Below the pieces are notes generated by a model. It was not told where the DNA came from. It saw only the letters and a program-made list of their open reading frames with translations, and did no database searches. A stretch of DNA of 64,000 nt from Brachypodium distachyon. Its lineage: Eukaryota > Streptophyta > Magnoliopsida > Poales > Poaceae. The stretch is taken from positions 61,985,355-62,049,354 of the forward strand of contig NC_016131.3 in assembly GCF_000005505.3 (NCBI RefSeq), read 5' to 3'. Of the stretch, positions 60,987-64,000 are shown one piece after another (the stretch's first letter is position 1; each line of letters opens with the position of its first letter). The translations under genes were made by a program, and so were the position numbers.

Positions 60987-63900
60987 ATGGAAACACTTCA
61001 GATTGAAAACAATGGTGGTGACCAAATATCTTTAGAAGCTGTCCATGCTTCGGATGTGATCCATGATGACCCACCAATAGCACCACGCATAGGAAGTGAG
61101 CACCAGGCAGAAATCCCCAATCTAGCAACAGAGGATGAACGATGTCAGCTCATGGCCAGCTCACTCTACAGTTGCAAGTTTGATGGGTATGATTATCCTA
61201 GTGTTATTGGGAAAGCTATACCAATCATATCGGGAAGCAATCCACCTAGTGAAGTCAACAAGAAGGAAGATAAATTTCAGACACTGCATTCTTTAGAAAC
61301 TGAATCAAGAACCAGTTCTGTGAGTAATCAAGTTTATGATGGTGTATGCAGTGACCTCTTCACTGACAGGCAAATGGTGTATCAAAGAGAATCAGCACAA
61401 TTTGCTTCACTACCTGGTTTATGTGCCTCCGTTTGGAATGATCTAGAAGAACAGTGCTTTCTTCTTGGGCTGCATATTTTTGGTAAAGATTTCAGCCTGT
61501 TGAGCAAGTTTGTAGGGAGTAAGTCTGTCAGGGACATGCTTCCCTACTACTATGGAAGGTTCTACAAGGGAGATGCACATAACAGATGGTCGCACTGTAG
61601 AAAGACAAGAAGTACTAGATGTATTCTTGGGAAAAGCATTTTTACTGGTCGGCGACAACAGGAGCTTATATCTCGTTTGAAATCTAAAATACCCAAAGAA
61701 GCTCATAATTCGTTAGTTCAGGTATGTATTGTGAACTTTTGATACAATGTGGATTTCAAATCTCTCTCAAATATAATTGTTGTTGAGTTTTTGGTATATT
61801 GAGACGGTACAAAATGAAACTATCTTCTTGGTTTGATAAGATTCTACCAGTCGGATTTGGGTTAGCATACCATTTTTGTAGTTTTTCTTGTCATTTGACT
61901 TCATAGATGTGGCTATGGATTGTTCAGCGTAACAACGCTTCCATGTTTAGTTGCTCCATTTTAATCTTCCAGCGCCCAGTGAACTGAGTAGATCTGTTTA
62001 GCTATTTAAATATTAACCTAACCATTCAAATCAGGTGTTATCAGATGGCAACGATTTGCATTGATATAACTACTGCCTGCTTTAAGGTTACCGATGCATC
62101 TTTTTCAAGTTTTGACTGGCTGGCCTTCATGTTGTTTGCATCGAACTTTTTTCTAATGCATTTTCTTTCCCAAGTTCCCAATGCTTTTAATACTTGCAGA
62201 GACTATTGCTTAGCTATTTTGTGTCTGGATGATTTTTTTTTCCTTCAAAACTTTGATGATTGAGACACAAGTATGTTGCCCGGTGTAATATCACAAGGAA
62301 ACAACTAAATTTCAATTCCGTACTTCGCTAATTTGATCATGCTTGCACTGCCAACCTTTTTCACACACCAAGTTTTGCCAACTGAGGATCATCCGTTTGT
62401 TCTCATATTGCAGGCTTTGAAGTCTTTAAGTGATGGCCTGACATCTTTAGAGAAATGTGTCTTCACTCTGAAATCTATTGTCGGACCGGAAGCTTTTGTT
62501 GAGGTGGTTGGGATTGGTTCAGGGAAGCATGATTTGACTGGATTTGTTCAGGACACATCCAAAAAAACCAAAGCTCTATCTGTTTGCACCAAGATGCCTA
62601 AAGGCATAAATTGTTCCACGCTTGCTAGAGAAGACATTATCAAGTTCTTAACAGGTGATTTCAGGATAAGTAAGGCAAAATCAAATGAATTATTTTGGGA
62701 AGCTGTCTGGCCCCGTTTGCTTGCAAGAGAGTGGCATTCAGAGCAGCCAAAAGACATCCGCACAGCCAAGAGTTGCCTTGTGTTTCTGGTTCCGGGCATA
62801 AAAAAATTCTCAAGAGAGAAGCTCACTAAGGGCACTCACTATTACGATTCTATCACCGACGTCCTTAAAAAAGTGGCAGCAGATCCCACTCTTCTTGAGC
62901 TAGAGAGTGATGGAATAGATAATGGGACAACCGTTCAAAGAAATGGTCAGGCAACAAGCAAAGAAGATCCTGTGAATAGTGATCAGGAGCTTCTGATGTT
63001 CACCATAATTGATACTACCTTGGTCGAAGGGGAAGAGCCCTTCAAAGTGAGGGCGCTGAGAAGATTACCTGGTGATGAAAATGTTAATTTTGGAACTAAA
63101 AATCGTTCAGATTATGTGTTGAGTGGTAGTTCCTCTCAGGAGCAAGATAGTGGTGATCGCTCATCAGATGACCAGGAATATCACGGACAGGTGACAGCTT
63201 GTGTGAATGATATTGAAATGGAATCAGTTTACCATACAGCCAAAGAATCCTGTGCGGATTTGTTGGAAAACAGGGGGGCTGCAACATGCTCTGTTTTTGC
63301 AGTTAATGGTCATTGTTCCGATGATCAGCACTCGGAAATTTCTAATGGAAATGGTGACCAAATTGACTTGACATGCTTCTCTGGCCTTGGAACAAAAACT
63401 GACAGACATGTGTATTTATCCCCAAAGCGCAGAAGATTTTCTAGGTGTAGCAATGACCAGACCAGCCAATTCAGCTTTTCTTCCCCAAATGATGAGGGTT
63501 TAGGGAAGGACAAATTGAAGCCTCTATCCACTTCATCAGAGCCAACTGTTGTTGATCTTGGTATTGGTGGTTGTTCCCAAACCAGAGGATTGGCAAGCTG
63601 TTCCACAAAGGTTAACTCGTGCGAGGAGATAACAAATGTTGTGAAGTCTACTTCCAATGGTGAATCACTTGGCAAGAGGAATGTGCCGAATATAAATGAC
63701 GACGAGTCATTAGAGGGAAAGTTTGACACAGTGACCGAAGAAGGGACTCAGGTCAGTCGCTTGGTTGATCTGAATAAACTGCAGACAGCACCTACAGGCA
63801 ATCATGATCATCTGCTGCGAAATGAAGATGGACCTTCTTCCATTTCGAGTAGTGAGATAGTTCCTGATGTTTTGGAGGCCACTGGAAAACCTGATGTGGC

Positions 63901-64000
63901 TGTTCAGAAGAGCCCTCGGAGGCATGGAACTAGAAACCGGTCTCTCAGCAGAAAAGCTCTGGAAGCTTTTTCTGTTGGTGACCCCGGAGGTGCAAAGCGT
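60987..64000 (+). CDS. ELM2/SANT domain-containing protein, partial (runs off window)
   Basis: Exons 60987-61721 and 62414-64000 (open to the window edge) join in phase for at least 774 aa. An ELM2-like motif IAPRIGSEHQAEIPNL lies at residues 31-46. A SANT/Myb-like domain (about 149-196: SVWNDLEEQCFLLGLHIFGK, VRDMLPYYYGRFYK) follows, then the family block RWSHCRKTRSTRCILGKSIF and TGRRQQELISRLKSKIPKE. Exon 2 carries the second conserved block (DFRISKAKSNELFWEAVWPR, LLAREWHSEQP, CLVFLVPGIKKFSREKL, GTHYYDSITDVL). Near the edge SPRRHGTRNRSLSRKALEAF is the conserved C-terminal motif, so the stop should be close. Plant relatives such as Arabidopsis At2g47820 are presumed nuclear chromatin regulators with little direct functional work. 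The ATG falls directly on the exon's first base after the acceptor AG. Confidence 0.9.

Noticed and set aside
1..64000. CRISPR arrays, bacterial operons, phage or plasmid features
   Set aside because: Nothing of the kind; intron-bearing plant genes and plant transposons throughout.

Overview
The window is nuclear DNA from a grass, probably a pooid relative of wheat, oat, Lolium or Brachypodium. Four signs support this: very GC-rich coding exons beside AT-rich introns, many Stowaway MITEs with the CTCCCTCCG terminus, grass-type CACTA, LINE and TRIM fragments, and a SWEET gene whose recalled best match is rice SWEET12. The species cannot be fixed from sequence alone. Gene models below were built by hand from open frames, GT-AG borders and family similarity, and all exon phases add up.

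Layout: 1-3 kb is the right end of a degenerate CACTA transposon carrying a dead Ulp1-like (C48) protease gene; its terminus sits inside an older LINE fragment. 4.8-6.7 kb is a complete four-exon clade III SWEET sugar transporter gene (+). 8.33-8.40 kb is an initiator tRNA-Met gene (-). 8.85-10.07 kb is a retroposed element bounded by a 13-bp target duplication. 10.9-21.5 kb holds two related ~4-kb DNA elements in opposite orientation, with captured gene pieces and a GC-rich spacer. 23.3-31.5 kb is an 11-exon CW-type zinc-finger gene (+), followed by a 5'-truncated LINE with a 17-bp target duplication. 33.5-35.6 kb holds a foldback MITE, a larger TIR element and a Ty3/gypsy RNase H relic. 35.8-49.2 kb is a 19-exon gene (-) for the large subunit of the nuclear cap-binding complex (CBP80/ABH1, 865 aa). 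Its introns carry Stowaways, a TRIM and a perfect 113-bp tandem duplication. 49.5-59 kb is repeat-rich intergenic DNA with minisatellites, a PIF/Harbinger-like insertion, an LTR and a three-copy 200-bp tandem repeat. 61-64 kb is the 5' part of an ELM2/SANT-domain gene (+) that runs off the window.

The four protein genes are ordinary single-copy plant genes with no operon-like link: sugar export at the plasma membrane, chromatin reading (CW), cap binding and RNA processing, and chromatin regulation (ELM2/SANT). I saw no convincing new biological system. The unusual content is in the mobile DNA: nested insertions, the large inverted pair with captured intron-containing exons, and an insertion that splits a minisatellite.
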